DNA of 64,000 nt from positions 40,163,317-40,227,316 of the forward strand of contig CM060082.1 in NCBI GenBank assembly GCA_030533445.1, read 5' to 3'. The notes beneath the pieces were generated by a model, which worked only from the letters and a program-made list of their open reading frames with translations, had not been told where the DNA came from and ran no database searches. Of the stretch, positions 22,321 to 34,320 are shown piece by piece (position 1 is the first letter of the stretch; the number at the start of each line of letters is the position of its first letter). Source of the stretch: Cyprinodon diabolis. Lineage: Eukaryota; Chordata; Actinopteri; Cyprinodontiformes; Cyprinodontidae. The translations under genes and the position numbers were made by a program.

Positions 22321-23696
22321 TGAAGCCAAGTCACAGACCGGGGGACGTGTCCTGTCTGCAACTCCTACAGACTCTACTTTTCTGAAGAAATACGATGAAC
22401 GTTTGCTGAAGCCTTTACCAGAAAATTTGCTCAGTGCCCTGCAGCACATTTTAATAGACGACAGGAAAATCTGCAGGAGAAACAGCTGGAGATGGAATCA
22501 GGCAGAATCTGCTCCTTATCAAACACTTTCATTTTCAGCACAGATGGACCAGGCTGATCCTGAGTTTGTCTGATGTTCTTTATTAATCCTCTAAAATCTG
22601 GGAACTCAGGGAAATCAAACTGTTGAACTGTTCGATGACTTTTACTCTCATCTATGCAGCTTCACATTCTCAGCTCATCATCATTTTCAAAACATTCAGG
22701 GTAAAATTCACTGAAAATTGTCTGAAATCAAGATGTCTACGTTTAAAATATAGAACCTTCATTAAGACTAAATTTCATCAGCAGTGAGAGTTTAAATCTG
22801 TTGGAACAAAATGGCTTCCATCCCAACCTTTAAACTACATGGAAAATTATTATCTCAGGAGCTAAACCCACAGAGCCTAAAACTGACATATATGGAGTCA
22901 CTTCTGGAAAATGATGATTTTACTAAAGATCAGACCCAAATGCAGAAGACCAAACAGGGAGACCAGGGAAAGGTTTTACAGGTTTTTTTAGGGGATTATG
23001 AAGAATCCAGTGTTGCTCTGAACACTGCTCAAGCGGAACTGAAAGGTGAGGGGAAGACACTGCGGTTAGTTCAGGCTCGGTGGGAAATTAGATTCATGAA
23101 CTTGAAGAGGAGAAATAAATTGCTGACTCACGTTTCCAGAGAAGTTGTTGACTCTTTGATTCCAGTCTGTGTGCGGTAGTTCCAGTGTTTGTCTGATTTG
23201 GTGGAGGGCGGAACAGGGTTTATCCAGAATGCGATTGTGTGTAGATGAACAGAGAAGCTGACTGCCACTCAGATTTCCAGCGGTACTTGAACAGGTCATA
23301 GTGGAGATGAATCCCTTGCTCAGTGTGAAGCTCAAACGATCTCTTGAGAAAAAGTTAATTCAAACCTCCAGTTTAAATCCTCAACTCAGCTTGAAGCTAA
23401 GATGATCCTTCCAGGGAGAGAAGAAAGAGAGAAAAATCCAGTTTGCAGGATGACTTCCTGAAGAGAGGCAAAGACAAAAAATGTAAACTCAGGTTGACTC
23501 AGCAAAACTCAGCTCGGCTAGAGTACCCAAAACTGGCAAACACTCTGGCGTCGAGGTAGTGGCAGTCAGCAGCTTAAGAGCGCTCCGTTTATGAGGTAAT
23601 CTTCTGCAGGCGTTTGAGGAGGCGGACCAGAACCAGGCTCCTCCTGGTGGAGGAAGGGGGAAAAACACAGAAACACAAACACACAGACAGGAATCC
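22321..23696. other. Non-coding stretch, nothing recognised
   Basis: A plus-strand frame of 122 codons (22811-23179) has no recognised domain, no clear splice context and no neighbour to support it. Otherwise featureless. Confidence 0.5.
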
Positions 23697-24370
23697 TGAC
23701 AGACTGCTCTGTTTCCTCATTTCATTCACCTGCTTATCGCCGTCCAGTTCTCATTACCCTTCATGAGATCCACCTGCTCCAGCCTCTATTTATTCAGCCT
23801 TCAAACCTGTCATCAGTGCCAGATTATTAGAGCCTTTGGTTAGAGTTCTCTATCGTTCTTATATGTTTTGATTGCCTCGTCCTGACCCGTTCTGCCTCTT
23901 TACCTCTGAGCCTGCCTGTTCACGCTCTGATCTGTTTGCCTGATCTGTCCTCGGACTCCTGCTGGATTTTTGCCTGGAACTGTTTCCCGACTCCGTTGTG
24001 GATTTCCCTTCGATACCTCTTTGGAAATCTGATCTCCTGGCATTGACTACCGAGCAGGTCTTCGACACCCGCTTTGGCACCGCCCTGTGGGCATTGTCCC
24101 ACGCTTCTCAATGGCAGCCTACCAGCTGGATCCAACCTCATCCCCTGGTCTCGGCCTGAACGATAAGATCAGGTTAGTGACTCACAAGGTCTTTATCATC
24201 CTCTGCCAGAAAGAGGTGGTCACTAACTTGTGTTCTCCTCCTACAGAGGTTCCTGCCTTACACGCTTATGCTGATCTCTGCTGCTCCATCTTAAATAAAT
24301 ATTTACCTGGGCCTGAAGTTCATGCTTTGAGTATCGAAGCCTGGCCAATCAGAATAGAGTAATAAAGCAG
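23697..24370 (+). mobile_element. LTR-like sequence, family B, second copy (degraded 3' end)
   Basis: Begins TGACAG. It shares a long ordered series of words with the minus strand of 14634-15362: CTCATTTCA, CGCC, TTCTCATTACC, AGCCTCTATTTA, CATCAGTGCCA, then TGACCCG, TGCCTG, and ATAAGATCAGGTTAGTGACTCAC. The right end is less clear and lacks the TGACA terminus, so the boundary at about 24370 is approximate. The GTTAGT after AGATCAG and the pyrimidine tract ending CTACAG near 24247 look like an intron donor and acceptor inside the LTR, but this is only an appearance. Confidence 0.65.
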
Positions 24371-25063
24371 GGAGATGTTCTCCACCTCCTAGACTACATG
24401 TTTAAAAAAAAAAAAAACTCCTGAAATATCTTAACTGAAGCAGCCAGAACAGATGTGGGAACTTTTTCCTTAATTCATGGAAAAAAATAAAGAGAATCAC
24501 AGTGAAAATCTGGGGCAGGTTGTTCCATTTCAGTCTGAGATGTTCTTGTTAAATTTGATCTCGTTAGAAACCTAAATAGGAAAACAATGAGAAACCGACA
24601 TCTCCCTGATGCTCCAGTTGGTCCTGACAGAGATTTAAACCGTCTTTGCTGCTCCTAGATCAGCTTATTGTTCCACCATTTACTGCCAACACATGTCTTC
24701 CAACCACAAGCACAGAAAGAGAAACCACTTAATTAATTTCAGGATCTCTTCACCTTGTTCTGAAGCTCTTTTGAAAGCTTAGCAGCAGTTGCTGCTACAG
24801 GCAACTGCTACAGATCCTGTGGTCTCTGCATTTTGAAAGGAGGGAGGTGCAGGAGCTGAAAGCATTTCATTTGACTTATTGATAGGAGCTCTGCACTGCG
24901 TGTCCCTCTGAGGTAAAAAAAAGAACAGTATGTTTCTCCTGGATCCTGGAAGGCTGAGGTCCATCCTTTTGGAGCTTCTGGACAAACGTTCCATGATCTC
25001 TAAGAGTTGAGGATTTTCATTCAGACAGTCTCTACACAGCCAAGTCTAGCAGCAAGAGAGTGT
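24371..25063. other. Non-coding stretch, nothing recognised
   Basis: Contains an A run at about 24404-24418. No other feature. Confidence 0.5.
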
Positions 25064-25125
25064 GAGCCGAGCAGAAGGGGGGATTGATCGAGCACAACCC
25101 TCGATCAATCAATACATATCGGCTC
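25064..25125. repeat. Nested inverted repeat (hairpin)
   Basis: Inner stem: GATTGATCGAG (25082-25092) pairs perfectly with CTCGATCAATC (25100-25110) across a 7-base loop. Outer arms: GAGCCGA (25064-25070) pairs with TCGGCTC (25119-25125). Just after it the word AATACATATC is repeated at a short distance. It could be a small foldback element or a chance structure; there is no U run after it and no sign of a transcript. Confidence 0.7.
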
Positions 25126-28100
25126 GGCCATTTAATACATATCCAACTCAGACACTTCACTCATGTTTTCCACATTTGATTTTTTTTTCTTCCTTTCTCT
25201 GCAGATAGATGACTGTGCAAAACTCTTCAGTCGTCTTTCATGTCTGGACTTCACTGGAAACGGGATCCTGAGCAACACTTCTCCTTTCTGAAGATATTCA
25301 AAACTTTTTGGTTGGACTTTGACTTATTTCCACATCATCTCCACAAGTTTTTTTTTATCTGAATCTATATGAAAACATAACTAGTACTTTGCTATTTCAT
25401 AGTATTTTCTAAAAATAGCAATTTAGCAGCAACAAGCTTGTTCTCCAGCAGATGTTGGCAGAAAACGTGGCCCTCAGCAGATCATAAGCTGGAGGAATCT
25501 CTCAGATTCTTTCAGCTCTTTGATGGATTCTGGTTTATAAAGACAGAACTTTATGAACCAGATGCAGTTTTTGTTAAAGTTTGCACAAATCACTGTCAGG
25601 CTGTGTTTTCCACCTACTGCATTATGTGTGTGACAGGGAAATCTGCATGATTACTGCAAACAAACAGTAAAACTTGTTCCTGCATCAGTTTACAGCTGCA
25701 AGTATCTCTGGTTTCTATCAGGCAGATTTAGCTGCACTGCAGCCTCTGACTCTCAAAGAAGTCTTCATTTACTGATTCAGCAGAAAAAAAAGTCTGATCT
25801 CAGGATTATTTCAAGGATTAAAAGCAGACGTTCATATTTATTCAACATTGTTGAAACCTGAAAGTAATAAATCTCTCTTCCTGCTTGCTGCCATCAGCGT
25901 TCATTTGGTTGAACTCTTCTGACTTCATTATCTTCTAATCAGTAATAAAGTCACAGATTTGATGCAGAACGAATGAAGCCGAGTAAAATGATGGAGTGAG
26001 AGACTCTAAATAACAGCCTGCCTAATACTTTCCACAGCATCCTCAACCAGCTGTGTTGCTCTGCAGACAAACAGCTCAGAGTCCCATTTTTCTCTGCTTG
26101 TTCTTTTCCAAACAGTCCCTTAATAAGGGACGGAGCTGCAGACCAACGCTGAGTTCCAGATGAAACACGCTGTAAGTCATGGCAGCTCAGTAACGCTGCC
26201 TTTGGAGAAGCATGTGTGTTTATAAGCAGGAGTGAAGGCACATGGCCCAGAGCTGAATATAGTGTTACGCTGTACTGAGGCAGACTTTGTTCCACTCTGG
26301 CCAAGCTGAGGCTTTCATGGTCTTTGCCGTCTCTCCTGTGGTTAATCTCCTCATTCAGCACCAGAACTCCCTCCTCCTCATCATCTGGGATTATTAGCCT
26401 CACAGTGGAAAACATCCACCGTTCATCTGCATTTCTCCTGTAAAAAGACATCAAACTGGAACTGATATCTTCAAGGTTGGCATCACCACAATAAAGAATC
26501 TGAGTGGAGTGTTGGTGACGTCCTGTTGAAAGGGAGCAGACAGGTTCTGAAGGTTTGAACCCAAAACCTCCTCCTGGTTCCTCCTTTAGCTCAACATAAA
26601 CAGTCGCTGATGAAGCTCTGAGTAAAACTAGGAAAGTTAATCATTCTGTACACCAAGCTGCTGTCTCAGTGGTTCAGAGGAAAAGGGGTCCAGGTTTGAT
26701 ACAGACTAGATCCAAGCAAAGGATTTCAGTCTGTCAGTCCAGCTGAAGAAGGTCCTGGTTATCTGGTTCCTCATTGGATCCAAAAAGTTCAGGATCTACA
26801 TTCTCCTTCAGCTTTCTTCTGCTTCTCTTCAGAATAAATGAACCTGAGCATCTGAAGAAGCAGAAGAATTATTCTTCTAGACCCAAATTACCTTCTGCTG
26901 GATGAGACGGTGGTGACAGACATGAAGATGATCCAGATTGGATGGACTGATCCAGGTCCAAATGAAAGGATGAAATTAAGAGCATTAGTCATGGAAACCA
27001 TCTGTCTACAAACACAACATATTAGAGGATGATCCAAGGATGAAGCTTCAGAGCAGGAAGGAAGGAAGGATCCTCATACCACAAGGATCAAGTATCTGCC
27101 TCACTAGTCAGTTAGGTCACATCAGAATAGTTCGAGTAGAGGCTGGATCCTGGAGGTTTTTCAATGAGTCTGACTGAATAAATGACCAAATCTGGACCTG
27201 ATAAAAACCCAAACCCTGTAATGAAGTTATCTGATAAAACAGAGCCACAACGAGAGAAATAAGGAGACGGGTCTGTTTAACCCAGTGTAAACATAAGGTG
27301 TGACTGCAGACACTGGAGGAGATCCACACAGCTCTGTCTGGATGCTGTCTGCAGCTCTCTGAGCCCATTTTCCAGGCTTATAATGTGTTTCAGCCACGCA
27401 GGATATTTAGCAAGTGTGTAATGAAAGCAGCCGGAGGCCTCTGCAAAATGAAGCTACATATGACATACTCAGTCCAACAGACTGGAAACCACTGTAACCC
27501 ATAAGCAGGGAACCAGAGAGACGAAATTAGATCTGAAGATAAAGTGTCACCGAGATTGAAGCCCTGAAAGTAGAGCCCAGCATCAGGTCCTCCAGACGTC
27601 ACATATCGCCATCAGTAAACCGCCAACGGAAGAAACAACGAACCACCGTTTTCCCTCCGATCACAACTCATCTCACTCAGAGAGGAGAGAAAAGTGAAGG
27701 TGAAGAAAAGAGGAATAAGCTCACAGTGAAAACACTTGTTGTGAGGCCCTGCTGTAGTGAGGGCCCTGACATCAAGGGCCCAGGATGCCAATTGTAGGAG
27801 TCTGAGCTGACAGCTCCAGTACCATCCTCGTTGTGACTGGGAGGTTCTGCTCCTCAGACTGAATGAAGACAACACCTGTAGAGTTAACCAGACATGGCAG
27901 TCGGGGATAAAGGGAGTATTATGGTCTGGGCTCAGAGCTGAGGTTTGATGCTGTAACACTTTGTTCAGTTGGTGGCACCAAATGTATGAAGCATTAGCAG
28001 CCCTTTCTGCCGGATTCTACATCCAGACTACAGGACCAGATGAAGGAATGAGGAGGAGGGATGGTAGCAGTCAGGGAGGAGTGGGATGCTTTCCATCCTG

Positions 28101-31100
28101 TCAGCCATTATTGGCTCAACTTGGAATAAAAGGAAGAGAAAACTTGCAGCTCATATAATCTGAGGGGAGGCAGGAGAACTGCTGCTCTTCAGTGTTCTGG
28201 TAGGGTTCTGGAAAACACAGCTTACTATGATGGGAAAACTTTAATTCAAGGATAGTTAGTAGAAAGAGGAGAGCAAAATACTGAACTGGGAGAAACAGAA
28301 AGAAACAAAGAGAACAAATCATCACTCCATTGTTTTTATTCTCTGACATCAGATCAACCAGATAACAAGATCTAGAGGGAGACCCAAACATCCCTCTCCT
28401 CTCTGATGTCTGCAGCTGGGTTCATGTGAACAGCTTCCAGAGCCACCAGTCGCATCTTCATAACTTCGAAATTTGAGTGCAGGTTGATCCTGAAACAAAG
28501 TAATACTCCTCATCTGTCTCTAAAACTGCTTTGTCTGAATTTAAATCCTGGAAATCTGAGTTTACCATCAGAGAAGCTGTAATTCCTGAACCTTTCCTTC
28601 ATACCTTCATCTGTAGCTCTGGCCTAAAGAGTGTGCGCTCCTTCAGTGTGTATTCACAGCATCAAGGAATCCTTTCCTGCAGAAAAAATGAAGTCATTCT
28701 CCAAACACTTCCAGCCCAAACTGTTCTGTATGAGTTCTACAAATGTTCCTCCCACACAGCTGGAACTAAAGACGTCTGCAGAGACGATCATGGTTCTGGA
28801 ATGAAGTGAAGTTCAGGTTCTGATGGTTCTGACTGCATCCAGCTTCTGTTTCCAGGAACAGCCTACATGTCTGCTCTGGTATCTACAGTGACCTTCTGAC
28901 CAGGACATGTTCCGCTGGTTTGGTCCAAGTGATGCTTTCCTCCTTTAAGTCTCTGCAGCAGTTGTCCCAGTATTTAAACTGGGTTATCTGGGAAGAAGAG
29001 ACTGGGGGAACTTTCTAGCACTCACATAAAGCCTTAGGGAAATGGACTCCAACCAACTCTATAGGCTTAACGGTGGAAGAATGCTGGAAGTCTTTGGTTG
29101 CTAAAGGTCCCTTTGTGTCAGAAGTAACTGATGTCTCCATCCATATTATCCCAGGGGTCCCAGTCTAATCTCAGAGGTTCTGTTTGACCCAGAAACTGCT
29201 GCTGCATTCAAAAAGAAGAAAACTTTCCTGCCACCTTCCACACTTCCTGTATGTCTCTCTACAACCTCAGTAGCTATGCTAAAGCATCTGTAGCTTCCAG
29301 AGTTTCAGCCCTTTTATTACAGGCCAACTTTCAGCTGGTGGGGAGATCATGGAGGATGGCTAATAAAGAAAGATTTTCAAAAATCACAGTTCAAGAAAGA
29401 TGGACCTCAGACTGAAATATTTCCTCAGGATTTAAATCCCCCTTTGAATCTCCTCCAAATATTCCTGAGTTCCAACAAACAGCAGGTTAAAGATGGTTTC
29501 TAAAAGGTAGCTGGGGCAGTGTCACGTGTCTCCTGGTTTGGTCTGCTGTGAACATTTGGAGACATTTATAAATGTGTCCTCCCCTTCATTCAGTCCCATT
29601 TCAATGCAGTAATGTTGACTGAAACATCCAGAACATTATCCAGCTCAGCATGAGGCTCACCTCAGGTCACTGCTGTTGTTCCCAAAACTCAGGGAGAAGC
29701 TGAATCATGGCTGAAAAAAACTCTGAGCCAAGCCAGCAGTCAGGACTGATCACTGGAAGGAGACGTTTGGGGGCAGAGACCAGACTGGTTCTGAAGTTTG
29801 GACCAAATGCTTCTGCCTTTATCTGACATCTTGTTTCACATGTTAGATCTCACATCAGGTTCTACTCTTGTGTTCCCCTCCTTCTGTTGTAACTGGATGT
29901 TTAAAGTGGAACCAGCAGTCAAACCACATTTCTAACAGGATGAGATGTAATTTCAGAGAGGGCCGATGAAGGAGTCTTATGAGAAAGATGAAGATATCTT
30001 TATTCCTTCCCATTGCTGCCTTATTATTCTTTGCCAGGCTTTCATCTGGTGCCTATCTGACACAGGAATGGTTCACATTGTCAAATGGCTCCTGGCCTTG
30101 AACATGAGCATTCCATCTCTAATGAAACACCATGTGATAACACAGCAGGATGGAGATCAGGCAGGACACAGTCTGTCTGAGAACACTTAGATCCTGGAAG
30201 CCAACATGGCCGCTTCAGAGAGCCATTTGTCCTGAGGTCTGAGGAAACATTTGGAGAGCAAAGACACCGAGCTATGCAGCTGATGAGGCCTGCAGTGATG
30301 GTGGCAGCTAAGATCTTCACTGATGGAAAGCAGAGAGCCTCAGCTGCACAGACCACAGCAGATATGCTCTGTGTGCAGTCAGCCAGTAGAAAACCTGTCA
30401 GCTAACCTGCCTTACTGGATGCTGCTGATTCACCACAGAGGAGGACAGATTCAGCCTTCAAACATGAGGCTGATCCAGTGGAAAGCTACACTCTTATACC
30501 ACAAAGTGTCAAAAATAACTCAGCAGCAGGATGGTGGAAATGAGCAGATATAAAAGTGTGGAAGGAAAATAAAAAAGATTGATGTATAAGCTGGAAGCTC
30601 GGCCTCCACAGGATTTTCCTGGGAGAGTAAAATGGAGGTTTTCAGGTCACCCATTCCTCCCCTCATTCTGTGAGCATGTCTGCTAAAAAATTAAATGATT
30701 AGATAATTGAAGCAGAGGACAGGTTCAGGACCTCTGAAGATCTGTTTCAAATGGTTCAGTTCTTTAGTGCAGAGACAGGGAGCTAGAAAAACATTTGAAT
30801 GGATGAAGTTAGACTCAGAGATCCCCAAGGTGGGAGATAAGTGAGTCCACATGTTTGTCAAACTTTAAAGCAGCCAATCAGAAAGCAGAAAGGTCTCCAT
30901 GTCAGGCAGAGCAACAGACTCACTGTCAGGAAGCACAGAGAGCCATCAGGATGTTCAGGGATTCTGGGAGGGGGCCAGGTACTGATGGAAGAAGCTGAAG
31001 GGGAAACACTGGGAGGCAGGGATGCCAGGATGATCAATGGAGCTGCAGGTTAGGCAATCTGACATGGAGCTGATGAATCGCTGCTTTAAACAGCACCTGG

Positions 31101-31720
31101 TGGCTCTTTAAATATCAGCTTCAAACCGAAGGATGAATCAATGAAAGCAGAGAGAGGAACAGAGAGGAAAGGGATTGTTTAGATCTTACAAATGTTCAGC
31201 CTAATTGGACACAATCACTGCAGCCCTCGCCAACACCAATATTGTTCCAGCTGACGGAGCTCCTGGACCGAAGAGAAAGAGGAAAAGACCCCTCTTCAAT
31301 CACCACCTCTGTCCTCTGTTCAGTAACTACAGGCTCTCCAAGGTTTCCTATAACTAGCTCGTAGTTTATGGCCCCGGGGCCATGTTGGGACGGCCTGAAC
31401 GGGGCCCAGAGCCAAGCTTTATCTCTTTCCATCTCTGTAGTTTCAGGCCCATATCTGCTGCTGACTGTGGTCATTTGATGGCTCCTCTCACCATCTACTG
31501 CTCTGTAGATCCTTCTGCTCTTTCTCTGCTCGGTCTTTACTTTCTTTTTCAGACTCAGTTTTAGTTCTCAGCTCTTTGTTGAAAACTCTGAGGATTTCCT
31601 ACAGATTTGTTTAGAAAGAACAACTGAGCACAAACAGATCCATCCTGACCACTGAAGGTCAGGTCAGTCATGTCAGAGGACTTCCTCCCACTGCTGCAGC
31701 ACAACTTATCCTCACAGTAT
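25126..31720. other. Long non-coding stretch, nothing certain
   Basis: No repeat or RNA recognised. The minus strand carries a 167-codon open frame (25951-26454), the longest frame outside mobile elements. It has a good acceptor-like run (GTCTTTTTACAG) near its start, but no good donor and no recognised domain, so I do not call it a gene. Other frames are 60-115 codons and overlapping. A short GGAA run is at about 27056-27073. Confidence 0.5.
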
Positions 31721-31724
31721 GTTG

Positions 31725-32050
31725 GACTTATATACTTACTTATATAGTGCTTTTTCAAGTCAGGAGATTTACAAAAGCTCTTTACACTTCATTCAGTCTT
31801 TTATCCATTCAACATTTATCAAACTTATCCATTCAAACAACATTGTAGCCAGAGCTGCCCTGGGGCTCACTGACAGAAGTGAGGCTGCTGCACGCTGGTG
31901 TCACCGGCGCCTCTTACCACCATCGGTAGACAATGTGGGTGTATTGTCTTACTCAAGGACGCTATGGCACTGGAAGCTTGAACCATTAACCCTTCGAATT
32001 TGGGGCAAACTCCTACATCTGATGCCACTTCACCCCCATGTTGGACTGTA
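31725..32050 (-). repeat. Diffuse teleost interspersed repeat
   Basis: Plus-strand wording 'cttatatagtgctttttcaag', 'ctttacacttcattcag', 'agccagagctgccctggggc', 'gtcttactcaaggac' and 'gcttgaacc' follows a widespread fish repeat that begins ATTTATATAGCGCTTTTCTAG. The family is often read as the reverse complement of a non-LTR element or SINE tail, so I place it on the minus strand. Class is not certain. The 110-codon plus-strand frame over it (31719-32051) is a by-product. Confidence 0.6.
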
Positions 32051-32512
32051 AGAGGAAAGCTTTACAACAGCTCAAAGAGGAGAGTCAGAAACTCCCAGAA
32101 CTCCTGAGAGGAACTGGACCATGAAATGAATGAGTGAGGGAGCAGCAGAGCAGCGTCTGTCTAAGAGCTTTCAGTGGGCTGTTTTTGCCCATCCAGCAGC
32201 ATGTATGCCAGTGTGTGGTTGAACATAAGGAGGAAATGAACACATCCATAAATCAGAGGCAGGCTGGAAGCAGAGGTAGAAGAGGCTAAAACTAAGTTTA
32301 GAGGTGGTCAGAGGAGGCCTGAGGGGGATTATTTCTGAGCTCCTGATTGAAAGAGTCTCGTTACAGTGAGGCTGACATAGAGCGAAACAAGTTATCAGGT
32401 GGACGTGTCTATCTGAAGGCAGACATGTATGTTTGGAAAAGGCTGAATGAAAGGAAGGAGAGTGGCTTTACATCACTGAGGAGAACTGCAGTCCTGATGT
32501 GGCATCAATATT
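32051..32512. other. Non-coding, nothing recognised
   Basis: Ordinary sequence between two dispersed repeats. Confidence 0.5.
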
Positions 32513-32690
32513 CAATTAATTTCAGTTTATTTATAGAGCGCCAATACACAACACATGTCATAGCAAAGCATTTTACAGTTCACTAGATCATACAGTCAAA
32601 TTGATTCAAAGTTTTCTATCTAAGGAAAACCAGTTGATTGCTTCGACTCATTAACTCGAATGCAATCCCTCACACTTTTCTGCCAACTTT
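32513..32690 (-). repeat. Non-LTR-type 3' end repeat (TTTATATAGCGCC family)
   Basis: Plus-strand 'caattaatttcagtttattt', 'atagagcgccaatacacaac', 'acatgtcatagcaaagcatt', 'ttacag' and 'ctatctaaggaaaaccag' is the beginning of a repeat common in fish, usually read on the other strand as ending GGCGCTATATAAATAAA-type tail. It is a different family from the one at 31725. Right limit uncertain. Confidence 0.6.
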
Positions 32691-33760
32691 TCTGTGGTTA
32701 GAAGTAGCAGGATGAAGCAGACTGAGTGAGGATCAGACCAGGGAGGAGAGGAATGGTTCGTAAGAGGGGCGAAGATAGACAGGTTTAATAATCTGGCTTC
32801 TAAAGGATGAGCTTACAGCAGATATTCAGTGATTCAGGTGTTGCTAATAAAGACTGATGATGTTGGGTTATATTAATGAAGCTGGACATGAAAACCCTTC
32901 ATTTCAACAAGCTGGAGAAGAGAAGCAGCGACTTCTTCTCATTAAAGAGCTTTCCTCTGCAGCGATCATGCTGACAACTAAAAACCCAAACAGTGTCCAG
33001 CTGTATGGAGCAGCAGCCGAACACACCCTGTTCTTCTGTCTGAATAAAGTTCTGTCATGTTGAATTATCTCTCCTCAGCCCATCTTCATCCTCCTCATGT
33101 GTCGGAAGAAGAAGAAGCTGATTTTGCTGCTTAACTCTCCCAGCCTGTTAACTAACATCTAAACACTGAGATGTTCTGACTTTCTTCTAGTAGTTTTGAT
33201 GTATTTTGGTCTGAAAATAATCGTTCACTGAATTTCCCTAAATCTAATGTCAGCACTCAGGCTTTTTGATTGAGTATCAGCTGGTTTTTGGCCCCAGTAA
33301 CGATTATTCAGGTTGATCCTTAAACAGCCAGACACTTTAAATCATCCCATGATGACTAAAGATGTCAGAGACTCAACCTGTCCTCTGTGCCTCTGTTCAC
33401 CATACAGGCTTGGCTGCATTATGAGTAATGATCTACAGCCTCTGACCCTGCAGCTTAGAACCAGTGAGCAGATCAGCCTCTGACTGCTGCTGATGGATGA
33501 GAATCTGAGAAACAATGTAGCAACACCACAGCGGGTGAGATTGATGAAATACTGTTTGGACAGACGACTAAAGTACCCTAAGAATCAGAAGGATTTAAGT
33601 TGTTCTGACTGGATGTGATGTTTTCAGATAAAGGATCTTAAAGCCTGATACCTTGTTTATGCTATCATCAGAAACAGGTCCAGTTGTTAGAGGAGGAGAA
33701 CCAGAGGCTCAGTCCTCAAGAGTCCAAGGTCACTTTAACTGTTGAATGATAAATATATTT
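32691..33760. other. Non-coding, nothing recognised
   Basis: No gene, RNA or repeat seen. Confidence 0.5.
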
Positions 33761-33764
33761 CACC

Positions 33765-34320
33765 ACTGCTCAGTGTTTGGGTTTGTTTTAGTTTCTAGTT
33801 TTCTGCATTTCCTTGTTCATTATTTTCTTTATCTCTTCCTCATTATTGTTCAATATGTCTTGCCTTATCAGTTCATGATTTGTGTTTCTTTTGTTTAATG
33901 TTGTGTTCTAGTTTTTGTAAATTGGGTTTTATGTATGTTTCCATCTCTGTCAGCTTCTTCCTTGGTTTGATAGGTTCTGTGTTTCTCTGTTCATCTTCGT
34001 TCATGTTTATTACTCTCTCTGTGTCTTCGATCATTCAGACTCTCTGCTTCAAGCTTATTCAGCCACCTGTGCCTGTTTATCACACTCATGTCACTCACCT
34101 GTTTCACGTGCTATTTAAGCTTCAGATTTCTCTTTGTTTTCTGTTGGATTCTTCTGTTTCTCTTATATTTCATATCCGTTTACCTTCCTGATTTATCCAG
34201 GTTGCTCTGTCCAGTACTTTGGTCATGCTGTAGGTTTATGTTTTCTGTATTTTCATGTATTTCATTTTTATTCTCCATGCTGATCTAGAACTCCTGTCTG
34301 TTCTTTAGTTCATCTTTAAA
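33765..34320 (+). repeat. T-rich strand-asymmetric block, LTR-like wording
   Basis: The plus strand is strongly T and TC rich over about 550 bases, with TTTC, TGTTT and TTCTG words and very little A or G. It contains CTCACCTGTTTCACGTG and a CTATTTAAGC TATA-like site at about 34111, an order seen in some fish LTRs. No TG...CA ends or target duplication could be fixed. It may instead be an old processed or simple-sequence-derived block. Confidence 0.35.

Noticed and set aside
22167..22385. Apparent small protein family shared with 63275-63541
   Set aside because: The shared peptide pattern comes from two copies of the same AT-rich MITE read in opposite orientations, not from a conserved protein.
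22811..23179. 122-codon plus-strand frame starting MASIPTF
   Set aside because: No domain recognised, no splice sites of note and no neighbouring exon; length is within chance for this composition.
25064..25125. Intrinsic terminator or microRNA precursor
   Set aside because: No T run follows the stem, the genome is eukaryotic, and the stem is too short for a microRNA hairpin.
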